From Homalodisca vitripennis (Eukaryota > Arthropoda > Insecta > Hemiptera > Cicadellidae): 64,000 nucleotides of DNA. The notes under the pieces were generated by a model. The model was not told where the DNA came from. It saw nothing but the letters and a program-made list of their open reading frames with translations, and did not search any database. Of the stretch, positions 1-12,154 are shown in pieces. A program made the translations under genes and the position numbers. The stretch is from assembly GCF_021130785.1 (NCBI RefSeq), contig NC_060207.1, forward strand, positions 192,966,001-193,030,000, written 5' to 3'. Each line of letters begins with the position of its first letter. Positions within the stretch are counted from its first letter, which is position 1.

Positions 1-5
1 TGGCT

Positions 6-1652
6 TTGTGGGAAAAACATCGCGATTCTCTTAGCGAAGATTATTTATTGCAACTGCGTAGAACTGCGAACAACTTCGATTTGCAAATGTCAGATATTCT
101 TTACAACAAAGCGTTAATAAATATCGAAGATACATGTCTGTCCATCGTCAACAAACCTCTTCAGGAATTAGGACTCCTTTCACCACCAAGAGACGACATT
201 GACATAGTGGATACTGATGTTGTACGCGAGACCAACTACAATCGAGATGAACTACATAGATTTGTAGAGACTAACGTACCTCTTTTGGTAGGACAGCAAA
301 GAACGTCATATAACATAATTATGGATCGAATTTCAACTCAAAAGGGAGGTATATTCTTTCTCGATGCTCCAGGGGGAACAGGAAAAACGTTCCTCATTAA
401 CCTCATACTTGCACAAGTGCGAAAGAATGGCGATATCGCACTTGCTGTTGCGTCCTCTGGAATAGCCGCAACTCTTTTGGCAGGAGGAAGAACTGCGCAT
501 TCAGCGCTAAAATTACCGTTGGATTTTTGTGCAACTGATACGCCAATTTGCAACATCAAGAAAAATTCTGGACAAGCCACTGTTCTAAAAACATGCAAGG
601 TTATCATTTGGGTCGAATGCACGATGGCAAACAAAAAAGCTCTTGAGGCTTTGGATAGGACTCTGCAAGATCTGAGGGGTCAAGAAGCAACAATGGGAGG
701 AGCACTCTTGCTACTAGCTGGAGACTTTCGTCAAACTCTTCCTGTTATTCCAAGAGGAACTCCAGCAGATGAACTTAATGCGTGTCTCAAGTTATCATAT
801 TTATGGAGGCGAGTTCAGATATTGACGCTCACAACAAACATGCGTGTTCGCCTGCAAAGTGATGCGGCCTCACAAGAATTTTCGGAACGGCTTTTGCAAA
901 TTGGAAATGGAACCTTCATGAATTCGCCAGGCAATTACTCCATAACATTTCCAGAGGACTTCTGCAATTTGGCTGAATCAATCAATGATGTTGTTAACAG
1001 TGTTTTTCAAGACATTGCCACTAATTACAAAAATCACGGATGGCTTAGAGAAAGAGCGATTCTAGCACCACGAAACGATCAAGTAACTAATCTAAACATA
1101 TCTATTCAAGACAAGCTACCGGGAGCTGTGACGACGTACAAGTCCATCGACACCGTCATTGATCCAGAACAAGCTGTACACTACCCTGTGGAGTTTTTAA
1201 ACTCACTTGAACCATCAGGAATGCCGTCACATCAATTACTCTTGAAAGTAGGATCACCGATAATGATGTTGAGAAACTTACGACCACCAAAATTGTGCAA
1301 CGGCACTCGACTAACCGTCAAAAATTTACATCCAAATATCATTGAAGCAACGATTTTGTCGGGAACATCTGCCGGGGAAGATGTCTTCATCCCTCGCATC
1401 CCCTTAATTCCATCCGACTTGCCATTTGAATTTAAGAGACTTCAGTTCCCCGTTCGACTTGCGTTCGCAATGACGATTAATAAGGCACAAGGACAATCAC
1501 TTAACGTCGCAGGAATCCATCTGGAACCCTCATGTTTCTCGCACGGTCAATTATACGTCGCTTGCTCAAGAGTCGGAAACCCGAAGAACCTTTATATTTA
1601 TGCTCCAAATAATACAACTAATAACGTTGTTTACCAAAACGCATTAAAATAA
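6..1652 (+). CDS. Helitron RepHel protein, C-terminal Pif1-like helicase (5' partial)
   Basis: This is the C-terminal superfamily 1B (Pif1/RecD-like) DNA helicase part of a Helitron rolling-circle transposase. In the intact family it follows a Rep nuclease domain and unwinds DNA during transposition. The first codon here is TTG and the frame is open to the window edge, so the gene is 5'-truncated by the window and this is not a real start. Visible motifs, in residues from position 6: Walker A APGGTGKT (121-128), a Walker B region IIWVEC (200-205), GDFRQTLPV (about 239-247), and a C-terminal TINKAQGQS then QLYVACSRV, both typical of Pif1-type motifs V and VI. The Walker B aspartate expected in DE is valine (codon GTC at 612-614), so ATP hydrolysis is probably impaired. 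Otherwise the 548 codons are uninterrupted. A Helitron 3' terminus lies 157 bp beyond the stop, so gene and terminus belong to one element. No endonuclease domain follows the helicase. Confidence 0.93.
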   Translation: MWEKHRDSLSEDYLLQLRRTANNFDLQMSDILYNKALINIEDTCLSIVNKPLQELGLLSPPRDDIDIVDTDVVRETNYNRDELHRFVETNVPLLVGQQRTSYNIIMDRISTQKGGIFFLDAPGGTGKTFLINLILAQVRKNGDIALAVASSGIAATLLAGGRTAHSALKLPLDFCATDTPICNIKKNSGQATVLKTCKVIIWVECTMANKKALEALDRTLQDLRGQEATMGGALLLLAGDFRQTLPVIPRGTPADELNACLKLSYLWRRVQILTLTTNMRVRLQSDAASQEFSERLLQIGNGTFMNSPGNYSITFPEDFCNLAESINDVVNSVFQDIATNYKNHGWLRERAILAPRNDQVTNLNISIQDKLPGAVTTYKSIDTVIDPEQAVHYPVEFLNSLEPSGMPSHQLLLKVGSPIMMLRNLRPPKLCNGTRLTVKNLHPNIIEATILSGTSAGEDVFIPRIPLIPSDLPFEFKRLQFPVRLAFAMTINKAQGQSLNVAGIHLEPSCFSHGQLYVACSRVGNPKNLYIYAPNNTTNNVVYQNALK

Positions 1653-1781
1653 ACAAAAAACTTTTATAATAGATTTTATGATATGCTACGATGTATTAGT
1701 AGAGCAATAAATTAATTGGAAAAACGTATAATAAAATTAGTATTTCTTTTCGATGCTTGATTGATGTACCCCTCTCTACTG

Positions 1782-1812
1782 CCACGCGAGCGGAGCCGCG
1801 GGTTTAGGCTAG
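1782..1812 (+). terminator. Helitron 3' terminus: subterminal hairpin plus CTAG
   Basis: A GC-rich stem stands out in AT-rich surroundings: CGCG (1785-1788) pairs with CGCG (1797-1800) around an 8-nt loop. CC (1782-1783) pairs with GG (1801-1802) across a bulged A. Six bases then lead to CTAG (1809-1812). Family knowledge: Helitrons carry a 16-20 nt hairpin about 10 nt before CTRR that acts as the transposition terminator. Confidence 0.78.
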
Positions 1813-1813
1813 T

Positions 1814-2270
1814 TTTGTTTATTTAAGATGCGAAGCTGAAAAAAAAACCTCTCAATGCACTTAGTCCTAAAAGAACCTTTTGCGGTTGCTTCCAGATATT
1901 GAAGATAATTAACGGTAGGAGTAGGGTTCGTCTCTCGTAAAAATCTAGCAAAAAGGATAGAAAGCATTATATTTCAGTCATGTCATCTTGGAAGAACGAA
2001 ATGCTTAGCGACCCGGGGACTGTACTCCCTCATGCATAGCAGCATCTTTTATCATTCAGGAGCTCTATTCACCTAAACAGTAATCAACGCAGTAGACCAA
2101 ACCTATAGATCTACCATTACATCCCAGTATTTCCACATTAGCGGTTAATGATGCCGCTGGTGGACACACATTTTTTTGATCAGATATAACTAACACGTTG
2201 GATTTTGCTGCACGTACCCAGTTTAGGTTTAACTGCTAAATACCACCCAGAAGTGAATCCCCCACCCAGA
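1814..2270 (+). repeat. Dispersed repeat R1, copy 1
   Basis: This segment matches the reverse complement of 21207-21502. Shared blocks include TTTTGTTTAT at the start, the cacttagtcctaaaag block near 1859, gcggttgcttcca, a block near 2100-2140 and cccagtttaggttt at the far end. The copy near 21 kb lacks about 150 bp from the middle of this one. Partial relatives are at 37846-38120 (+) and 51240-51612 (-). It has no ORF and no clear terminal repeats or target duplication, so the class is unknown. Confidence 0.75.
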
Positions 2271-5200
2271 AGGGGATAGTAAAAAATTAATTCTGCCCAA
2301 TTCCAAGTTTATTACCAACTTTAAACATACCATAATATTTTACAAATAAAATGGTGTTATCTTGTACTGTCTGGTTTCACTGTAATTTTAACTTCAACAA
2401 TCAATGTTTTGGAAGTATTAATTGGTACATTAAAATATTTTGATGAGTATTGAAATAGATATATTTATATTTATTATCCGTTAACAAAAATCAGCTATCA
2501 GTTTCTGAAATACAATATTATATTATACAAATAAAAACAGTTGTATTGATTTTCAATATAAACTGAACTATGTCGCTTAAAAGTTTTTTCTGAAATAACT
2601 AGGCGCTTCCTGTAGTATTTTTTAAATCCCATCTAATTTTTCACTAAAGCGATACTCGGATATTGCCATGGTAATAATAAGCAGTGTAAGAATTATTATT
2701 TAAAACTGTCACGGTTATCTAATATAATATTTCAAAGAAAGTCACGGAAGGATTATTTTATGAAATTTATGTATGGCTAGCTTTCATTACTTCTAAGTGT
2801 GAAGTAGTCAATCAGGTTTGTATATAAGTTTGCTGAATATAACAAGGTATACAATCATATATATTCTAACTAGTAACCTTTCCAGTTTATCATTGACAGA
2901 GTAAACACTTTATACTTGAAAATAAATGTATTACTTTAATCCTAGCCTTTGAAAAGACTAACCCTCTTCATTGTACTTGTTACCATTGCAATATTAATGC
3001 GTACGCAGTATAGATTACAACTCTCATTTTAACATTGAATGAAAAAGTGACGAGTATCTTTTTATGCCATTCGGAACATCAATCATGCTCTGTCCTGCCA
3101 AAGTGAGCTTATCGCTCACATTTTTAGTGATAAACACCACTGGGAGTAGAGTTAACTTTAATATTGTAGCTACTACATATTATGTAATCGACTAATAGGT
3201 GAATCTCTAAGTATATTTTTCAGTTATTTCAGTAGTTTAATTCGTAGTATGTTTAGTACTGCATAATAAAAAGCCTGGGTTTTCTTAAAGTCGATAGAGG
3301 AAAATTTATTTTAAAAAAAATAAATCAATGATCGTTTTTGCTAGTTTTGATGAAGTGGTTGGCTGACGCTCTTTTAACATTTATTTTAAACTGAAAAAAT
3401 GGTCTGAGAAATCATCGTTTAATGTGAAATCCGTTTAAACCGCGTCATTTCCAACTTCTCCCAAAATAACGAAACTGAAAAAACAAAATTTTAGAGGAAA
3501 TTGTCTATAGGTTTAGGTAAATCAAGTTAAGAGATATAAAATCCCTATTTGATTCCGGCTCCTGAAATATTACTAGTTATACTCGTATTTTGTTCTAAAA
3601 TAATAAAACACTTTTAACAACATAAAAGGCTAATAATTTAAAATGTATTACACCTTGATAAATAAGGTTACTAGTATTGTTTTTCAAAAGAACCACTTTT
3701 GAACACATATACAGTTGTAGAGTTCTACAGTATATTACTAGTGAATACAACTAATGGAACATATTCAGACACACGTGGGAGTCTGCGCTTGACATGAGGA
3801 AACATTAGTCATCAGTTATGTCAGAACTGTGAACACCCAATATAGACATAACAGTTATTGTGGATATTGTTCAAGCTCATAACATATCTAACACGTGTCT
3901 GTCATATGTGAGAAAATAACAGCAGATACAGTTTGTTTCCGTTGTTAAGAATCCTGTTAAGATTGAATTAGAGCTGTATAACTGTTGGTATTATTTAACG
4001 TTTATACATATTTCTTACATTTTGCATGATTTCAGAACCAATGTTCATATAAAATAATCAAAGGAGGTACCAATGTCAAAAAATCACCTTGAAGAGATTA
4101 TTGGTAATTACTTGAATATTACTTTACCCTGGACATGAAATATTAAAATGTCTTATTGTTTAAGTTTTTTTCTTAGCAATTATCTAATTTGTCATTTAGT
4201 TGTAACCATTAGTTATTAGTTTACCAATCTCATTTAGAATGTTTTATTACACCTGTAATAAAACACCAAAAATTATGGAGTAATGAGTTACAGAATGGAA
4301 AAACAGGTATAGGTCGGATAACCTAAAATCGGTTAAATCAGAAACAGGATAAAGCAACCTCAGACTGCTTAATTTGTTTTTAATTGCAGGAATTTAATTT
4401 ATTATACAATAATACAACATGCATTAATATATGTGTAGTTATTAACAAATACGAACTCCTAGTACTTATAATCGTAAGAAGCAGTACAAAAACGCATAAA
4501 TGGAGAGACGTGAGGTGAATTTAATCTCTCGAAGGTTCGTCGTTGAAGTAGCGGAGGTCTCCTAATCGAGTCTTCCTGGAAGGGCTTGTTAATCCGATGG
4601 TCGGTTGATCTGGGGGTAGTTAAGAGGAAACCAACTGTATTTGGTTTATTGGAATCTTGGAATTATTGATCAATGGTTTGTCTGGCGCAAATTCTTGTGC
4701 AAAACGATGGAAACGTTAACGGTTTCATTGTTTCGTAGCATATGGAGTGTTTAAACCAGAGTAAGAAAACAAATAATTAGTTTTTCATTTACTCTATATT
4801 CACCTGCAGCTTTTGGTTATTCAGACATGCCAATTAAGGTACATTATGTAATTATTGTAGTTACTGGGAAGCACAGTATACTAATAATAGACGAGCTGGT
4901 AAAAACCACACGCTCTCCACTGTTATTACTAGTGTAATAATAATATAAACCACCGCAGCACTCCCTTTGCAATAATCCATAATAACAATGATAAGGTCAA
5001 TTAAACGATAATTATTTACAAATTGATACTAAAATATCATATGCACTACTAAATGAAAACAATTGGCCTTCTCCTTCTTCCCCATTTCAATGATTGAATT
5101 GTAATATCTAAAATGTATATAAAACGTTAATCTTCATCAAGTGAGAGAGATAGGGAGGCAATAGAATGACATAATAAAATTTGGCAAGCAAAGTTGATCT

Positions 5201-5394
5201 TAATAAATTAACGTGTATTTTTTATACAAAACTGCATTGCCATCTTTATATGTTACTAAATGTACAACACTGCATTGTAATGTAACATATAACGATGAAA
5301 AATATCCGAAATATTATTATGATTTTAAATCTTTCAGCCTTTACACGAAATCCTTCTAATTTTCATTTTATTTTCCCTACTTAAATATATATTA

Positions 5395-5793
5395 TACAGG
5401 GTGACAATTAAGTCTGGAACCCCCTTTTTAATTTTTGAACCACAATAGAAAGAAATACCAAAGTTCAAACGAGCTTACTGGTGATAGTAACGCACACATC
5501 TGCCCAATTACCGACCAGATATTCCCTTTGGGGGACGGTCCACAAGGAGTCAGACAAAATTCTTAAATAGCAGCATAGGTCAAGTTTGGTATCAAATTAA
5601 AAGTCTCACTTAGCAGAGTACAATGCCGCAAACCGGACTTCAAAAGGTGGATTTATTCAGTAGTTATAGCTATTTGAATTTTATAACAATTTAACAATGT
5701 AAATTATTAAGTATTACAAGTAAACACCAATTTTTAAGTACCTGTGATCAAAGTAAGTGTTCAAAATGTTCCCCTCCCATCGTCTGGCAATGT
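5395..5793. repeat. Left terminal inverted repeat of the mariner element
   Basis: It matches the reverse complement of 6331-6728 nearly base for base, with only scattered substitutions. Homology fades two bases short of the transposase stop codon (5795-5797). Confidence 0.92.
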
Positions 5794-5794
5794 C

Positions 5795-6259
5795 CTAGGC
5801 GGTTTTAAAACCATCCACTGCATTTTTAAGGTAGTCACGAGGAATATCTTGAGCTTCTTGGACTATGAGATTTCTTAGGTGCGCCAAATCTCGAGGCTTA
5901 GTACGATAAACTTTATCTTTGAGGTATCCCCAAAGAAAAAAATCCAGCGGAGATAAAGCAGGGGAACGAGCAGGCCACTCTACTGCACCACGTCTTCCAA
6001 TCCATCTGTGATGGAATATTGTATCCAAGTATTCTCTAACAAGGAGAGCAAAGTGTGGTGGCGCGCCATCTTGTTGGAAATAAATTCTTTGAAATTGTCG
6101 ACCAAGAGCAGCTTGTAGTGCAGGAATTATCTCATTTTGGAGCATTGCTAGATACGAGTCACCATTTAAATTACCATTGATAAATAATGGGCCCATAATT
6201 TGATTTCCTATAATACCTGCCCAAACGTTAAGTTTCTGTGGATGCTGTGTATGACTCAA
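5795..6259 (-). pseudogene. IS630/Tc1/mariner transposase, C-terminal fragment (DD41D-like)
   Basis: This is the C-terminal 154 residues of a DDE/D transposase that would cut and rejoin its own terminal repeats. Visible are KLNVWAGI, the second catalytic aspartate in QQDGAPPH, and a third aspartate in LDFFLWGYLKDKVY. I count 41 residues between these two aspartates, which fits the DD41D group rather than the DD34D of classic mariner or the DD34E of Tc1. The N-terminal DNA-binding domain and the region of the first catalytic aspartate are missing. The frame begins at TTG, not ATG, and is open a short way upstream (to about 6305) before a stop, right where the right TIR begins. It cannot encode an active enzyme. 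The stop is TAG. Confidence 0.9.
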
Positions 6260-6330
6260 TCTGCCACTTTCACATTCTAACAGTAATTGTGTTATTGGTA
6301 ATAATTATTGATTCCTGGCTTTGATTACTA

Positions 6331-6728
6331 CATTGTTAGATGATGGGAGGGGAACATTTTGAACACTTACTTTGATCACAGGTACTTAAAAATTGGTGTT
6401 TACTTGTAATACTTAATAATTTACATTGTTAAATTGTTATAAAATTCAAATGGCTATAACTACTGAATGAATCCACCTTTTGAAGTCCGGTTTGCGGCAT
6501 TGTACTCTTCTAAGTGAGACCTTTAATTTGATACCAAACTTGACCTATGCTGCTATTTAAGAATTTTGTCTGACTCCTTGTGGACCGTCCCCCAAAGGGA
6601 ATATCTGGTCGGTAATTGGGCAGATGTGGGCGTTACTATCACCAGTAAGCACGTTTGAACTTTGGTATTTCTTTCTATTGTGGTTCAAAAATTAAAAAGG
6701 GGGTTCCAGACTTAATTGTCACCCTGTA
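6331..6728. repeat. Right terminal inverted repeat of the mariner element
   Basis: Inverse of 5395-5793, ending at the right TA target site. It begins right after the broken 5' end of the transposase fragment, which suggests an inverted copy of the element's own 3' end replaced the original 5' part. Confidence 0.92.
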
Positions 6729-7499
6729 TATTTATGGTATACGGGACATCTATATAATTGTTGCACCTAACGTATAAAGTTTCAAATTGAAGTTTTTACT
6801 TACTTTTGATTAAAATTTCAATTGATATAGATTATTATACTATTGATGTTGTGTATCCATAAACATGGAATACATTACAGTTATTGCCAATATAAAGGTA
6901 CCTATGTAACAAAAATTGTATTAGTAAACTTTTTATAAAAAGCCTTTTTATTTTTCAATTTTGTGTGAGATTTACAAACAACTCAAATAAGGTTTTTGTC
7001 TAAAACTGAGCCTATGTGCTTGAACATTTTCTTTTCAGATAATATATAACTTGATTTCTAGTCAAAATCCAGATTGGCAGTCTAGACCTTCCAAAATTAA
7101 TTGTGTTAGTAATTGAGAAACGTTTATCATAGTTTGGCACTTGTCATGTACTGTGAATATTTATTAACTGGTACATCAATATATACTGTAGATCACTAAA
7201 TATTCATAAAGCTATAACTTTCATTATGACACTTTTAAAGTACTTAGTAATACGATTAAATAAAAACATGGAGTTAATTTACTACGTTTACATCGACTCA
7301 TGTTTATCATAAATAATATTCAGCTTTATGTTTTTCACTGTCCTTTAACTTATGTAAAATATGTTAATTAAATTCTACTCCGAATACAAAATAATGGTAT
7401 ACAAGTTTTTATATCACAAATCTATTTTAGTTAAAATGTAATAATGTATTTATGGTTTTATTATTATTACAACCCCAAATATAATTGATGCGTGTACAT

Positions 7500-7690
7500 T
7501 GAAATTATCTATTACATATTGTGTAACACTAGATGACAGAAACATAACTCACATTTTCATATATAGAAGTAAGAAGTAATAATACCAAGCTACTGAAGCA
7601 TTAACACAAACACCAAACTTGATATTCGACATCTACAATGCCGTCGGGCATCAGAACGTGATGTGAACACTGAAGTGTGCTGCGGGTATT
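7500..7690. other. Conserved block CNE-c in copy A
   Basis: It is shared with 23880-24040 (copy B) and inverted with 58690-58860 (copy D). Conserved words include taagaagtaataatacc, aagctactgaagca and gcatcagaacgtgatgt. It contains the small inverted motif TGCC-gtcg-GGCA. Reading opposite to the unit, a short peptide beginning MPDGIV is seen in A and B and MLDGTV in D, but the frames break at different places. Confidence 0.6.
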
Positions 7691-8511
7691 GCCTACGACT
7701 TATCTAGGGCGCAAAGAGCACCGCTTTTAAGTTGTGATGAGTATAGAAAAACAATCCGCCTGTATGTTGCGTACCTCTATGTAGTAATGTAACTTTAAAG
7801 GAAAGCCTTTTTATATTTTTGTCATTAAATAACCGTACTACAACTAAATTATATACAAATACATGGCATATACTGGTTAAACTTATGTGTTATATATTAA
7901 ATGATATTAATTCATGTATCCAGAAATGGTGGCCTACTATTGAGAAATCCCAGAGATTACCCCTTTATTTAAAATTTTCTTCCAGACTTCGTCGTCAGAC
8001 GTCATCGATCAGCTGATCTCCGATAGAAGAGTTAAATCTTGCCATTATAAAACTACTACAGTTCTGAAATGAGGTAACAATACATTTTAAAAACAAGACC
8101 TTTTGGCTCACCAATCTCGAGAGTTGGGTATTAAAAATATATTTCTAAAATATTCATTCAGATAAACGTTAATTTATTATATAGATAATGTTTTACTACA
8201 AATAGCATATCCACTTAAAGTTAATTTTTCTAAGCATTATTCTAGTACAAAATATCGGTAATATGCATACGATAAAGTAAATGTTCAGAAGCCAAAATAA
8301 TTATTTGATAATGCAAAACGTTGTCTAGAGCCTATGATCGTCATATATTTCATCTTCTCGAGATCAAACGTTACTACAATATTGAAAGCAACAATTTATC
8401 TCGTGTAATTGTTAACAAAAGGTACTTATAATTTTTGTTAACTTGGCTGTTGGCAGAATTGGATTCTGGCTGAACCGTTCCAAGACAATAACTTCACACA
8501 GCCTCCGTGTA

Positions 8512-8606
8512 TATCACGACTGAATGGGACAGTCTCTATTGGTTGCTACTGGCTTTGTTCCATCAAACACATCTGTGCGGTCAACAGCTGGCCTTATTAC
8601 TCCATA
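8512..8606. other. Near-identical conserved block CNE-d in copy A
   Basis: 94 of 95 bases are identical to the reverse complement of 56487-56581. Just outside, the two copies fall to about 70% similarity by eye. Opposite to the unit (- strand here), a frame reads GVIRPAVDRTDVFDGTK then PVATNRDCPIQS and a stop. The other strand is also open in all three frames across most of the block, so coding direction cannot be inferred. It is absent from copy B, which is shorter here. Confidence 0.7.
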
Positions 8607-9139
8607 ATAATATTCATAAGTCTTTCTAAATTTTCTGAACTGATTTTAAAATCACGTGTTTAAAAAATATATTAAGTCCCAAAAGAATAATATTTTCTTG
8701 GCTTTTATTCCTTCCGATGTTACAGATGTTTAAGCCTGTTTCACTTTAATACATATTTTAAAACCATGATGTCCATAATAATACTTAACAAAAATCTAAC
8801 ACAAATAAAAGAACTTTATTTAAAAATCTTCTACGTTTAAAAATATTTATTTCATACGAAACATAAGAGTCTACAATATTTATGTACAACTAGGTAATGT
8901 TTTGATAAACTATGCTAAATATAATAATATAATCGTTCTGTTATAAAAACAATTTCCACATTAACGTACTAATCAAGATCAATTCCCTTTTCCCTGTTGG
9001 AAAGTTAACAGGTATAGCGTTAATTATTATAGCAAAAAATTACTCAAACAATGAAATAATTAATTATGTTTGAATTTATCTGCTAAAAGTGCACTTCTGT
9101 TAGTATATGTTGCCACATTTAAAATTCAAAACTATACTC

Positions 9140-9260
9140 AAAGATAGCAGTAACCTCGTGATCTTGCACAACAGTCTTTTTCATTACAAAGCACGTACTT
9201 CTGCAACAGTAAATATTGCTAAACAATGAGACGTGTCTCTTAGTGATCCCTTAGTTTCTA
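9140..9260. repeat. Conserved block CNE-e in copy A
   Basis: The core reads cattacaaagcacgtacttc then tgcaacag and a tagtgatccctt-like end. The same block occurs twice in copy B (24480-24570 and 24718-24810) and once at 40410-40500. A second, much more decayed version follows in A at about 9400-9510, so the internal duplication predates the A/B split. Confidence 0.65.
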
Positions 9261-11778
9261 GAACAACATTGCTTGAGCTAAAAGTATTATCTTATTTAAA
9301 GTATGTCTGTGATTAGATACGTTATTAATTGTATTATTAATTTAGGTTGCAAAAGAAATAATAAAAAAATGTGGCTGAAAGAGTGCTGTAACCTTGTAAC
9401 ATGTCCTTTAAAGTCCTTTTTATTAGAAATTTAGTGATTATGCAATATTTAATGTTACTAAGTAATAAGATATGCCTTTAAATGATTTCTTAATATTCTA
9501 GGAAGACATTTCTAGAACAGAAATCATTATTGCGCCTGTAACAGAAATTTATTTAACCATGTTCTTATTCGTGACGAAATAGAAGGATATCAATATCATA
9601 TAAAATGCTTATAGAATTCCTTAGCTTTAGAAAATATGAATTTTCAGTATATTGTAACAGAAAGGGAAATTCTCATACATTTGTTTAGCAACGTGGTTGT
9701 AAAAATTAGATATTCAACTACAAAGAATTGACTTACAAACAATAAATGTGCAAAATTCCTTATGTCTATGGTTTATATTTTCTGTTTTTAAACGAATAAA
9801 TAACAGATATTCTTTAATATATTTTAAACTATAATAAACTGTGGTGGTCTCAGTTACAATAATATTTCCTGGTGCTTTCAATATATAAACAAAATTAAAC
9901 TTATATTTAATTCATAAGTCCATTGTACTGGCGACCATCTTGATTGTTTAACAATTATAAGGCTCTTACACTTGTATGACCTTATTTTTAGTCATACAAA
10001 TATGAGAGATGATTCATTTTTAAGAAATACCTAATACTCATCCAAAAGCTTTTTTCAATACTTTTAATATTTTTATATTTTATCGTTTAACTGTTATAAA
10101 ATTAAACATAAAAAACATTTGTTATGCATATATTTAACTATATCTTTAATAACGTTATTATAAAAATAATAGAATAAGCTCTTAAGGTTTAATTATAAGG
10201 GGGGAAATTCAAGGTTATTTTATTACAGCGCTATTAACCTTCTGAGCCTGGTGAAAATTAACGATATATGATGAAGAGATCGGTCGTGACTGATAGAAGC
10301 GGACACGGGGAAAATCTTTACACCAAGATTTGTGATTTTAATCACTAGTTTTACTATCCATAAGTCAATGAGTCATCCATGGGTCTTTTATATAAGTAAT
10401 GCATACATCTCACTATATATGTAACACGTCTGATACTTAACCAGATTAAAAGTCGCCCCGGGAATCCAACTCAGTTCATTAGTTATATAAATTTAATATT
10501 ATATGCTTCATTTTATTTTTACATTACATCATAGTTACAAACTTAGAATGTGGGCTGGTAATCCAAGCTCTTAAACTGGTAATTCTAGCTGGTTGCTTGT
10601 AATAAAGAACCCATATTGGTCGCTTCACAGGGCACTGGGCATAGGCTGGCTAAGCTGTAATCAATCGTGAGATAGTTCCGCAGCCTGTATAAGTGGTTAT
10701 GTATTATTCACAGTTACCGTTTCACATTTGATAATTTAAAATAGCCCTTCACAGAGAGGCTTGCTATTTAAAGATGAAGATGTTATAAAACTTTGGTGTA
10801 ACCGTGTATTTGAATGTTGAATCGGTCGAAAGTGCAGTATAGAAACAGCAAAATATAAGAGACAGACACACTATGTTACTGAAACCTGCTAAAACTTTTC
10901 TACCCATTCATAAAGTCATTACATTCATGTATATTACACCTTATAATATATTTCTGAACTATCATCGACTCTAAATTTATGTGTCTTGTGTCTCATAACG
11001 AATACTACATGTTACACATTAGAAATAAACTAAAACAAAATATTTCCTTTAGTAAACATAACTCCTACCTTTATAGAGTATTGATATGGGTATTTGTCTT
11101 TTATAGCTCGATAATCTGGACATTTGTCCAGCAATTATATTGAAGAGCGGATTTGATCAAATATCGTTTCCTATAAAATATGTATAGCTAAAATGTGACT
11201 ACTACTTAAGCAGCAAAGTATTAGTCTTTTTGTTTTTACTGTACATTATCTTAAATTTAGGCAATTATTTTACAAAATATCCCATTTTTATTTACAATGG
11301 ATAGTAGTTCTTGAATTACTAAAAGAAATAATAAGCGATATTCCGTAAATATCCTAACATAAATAGAGAAAGCACTTTAAACTATGTTGTATAGTTTAAT
11401 TATATTGATTTAGTCAACAGTCGTATACAAAATAGAGAAGTTGGACTAAAATTATATTTTACAAGGTATTAAACGAATCGGGATATTGATATAATCAGGT
11501 GATATGTTAAGTTGAAATAACAAAGAGCTTTATCGTGAAGTTGATTTCACATTACAGCTGGGATATTAAACCTATTTTTTTAGATATTGTTTATTGTTTA
11601 TTGTTTTTTTAATAACTAATAAACCGTAGTGATATGTTTGATTTGTATAGAAAGTTACAAGTCATTTATCTAACACATCATCCGCATAAAGTTAGTTAAT
11701 GTGAATATTGTATAATGCTACAATGTGGTAAAGGATCTTCAAAAAAGTTGTTTGGCACTTTTTTATTGTTATTTGCTG

Positions 11779-11883
11779 CATATAGTACTCTGAAGCTGCT
11801 TGAGCTAAGGTTCCATATAGTACTCTGAAGCTGCTTGAGCTAAGGTTCCATATAGTACTCTGAAGCTGCTTGAGCTAAGGTTA
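11779..11883. repeat. 35-bp tandem repeat, 3 copies
   Basis: The unit starts catatagtactctgaagctg and the three copies are identical. Copy B has only one related unit (around 27897-27950), so this amplification is private to copy A. Confidence 0.92.
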
Positions 11884-12154
11884 AGGTACTGTATCGCGTT
11901 ATAGTGCACAACCTCGAATTGAGGCAGATCTAAAAGTGTCCGTTTCTCATCCAAATACAGATGATTAGATTATGAGCTCCAGGTACCAACAATCTGATGG
12001 ATATTTACGAACCTCATTTACTTATTGTAAAATTATCACTAGAAGTTTATCCATCATTGAAAGGTAGAGCTGATTCATTTAACCAAAACGGATTCTTAAA
12101 TCAGCCATTGTTACGATAAGAGTTTGTCAATGCCGCCAACTTAAAAAAAACGAA

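Larger units (their letters stand above)
1..1812 (+). mobile_element. Helitron, 3' portion
   Basis: The element runs off the left edge of the window. Its right end is placed at CTAG (1809-1812) followed by T at 1813, as expected for canonical Helitrons, which end in CTRR and insert between A and T. The gene-to-end spacing and the subterminal hairpin support this boundary. The repeat that starts at 1814 is found elsewhere in the window without a Helitron, which also supports the boundary. Confidence 0.82.
5395..6728 (-). mobile_element. mariner-type element with about 400-bp TIRs, internally deleted
   Basis: The element starts TACAGGGTGACAATT and ends with the exact inverse, and is flanked by TA on both sides (5393-5394 and 6729-6730), the IS630/Tc1/mariner target duplication. 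Long terminal inverted repeats flank about 540 bp encoding the transposase C-terminus. It interrupts macro-repeat copy A. The paralogous place in copy B (about 23050-23060) reads straight through from a ctacttt-like flank to a ttatggtata-like flank with no insertion. Confidence 0.93.

Noticed and set aside
338..634. 98-codon antisense frame
   Set aside because: Shadow of the Helitron helicase gene.
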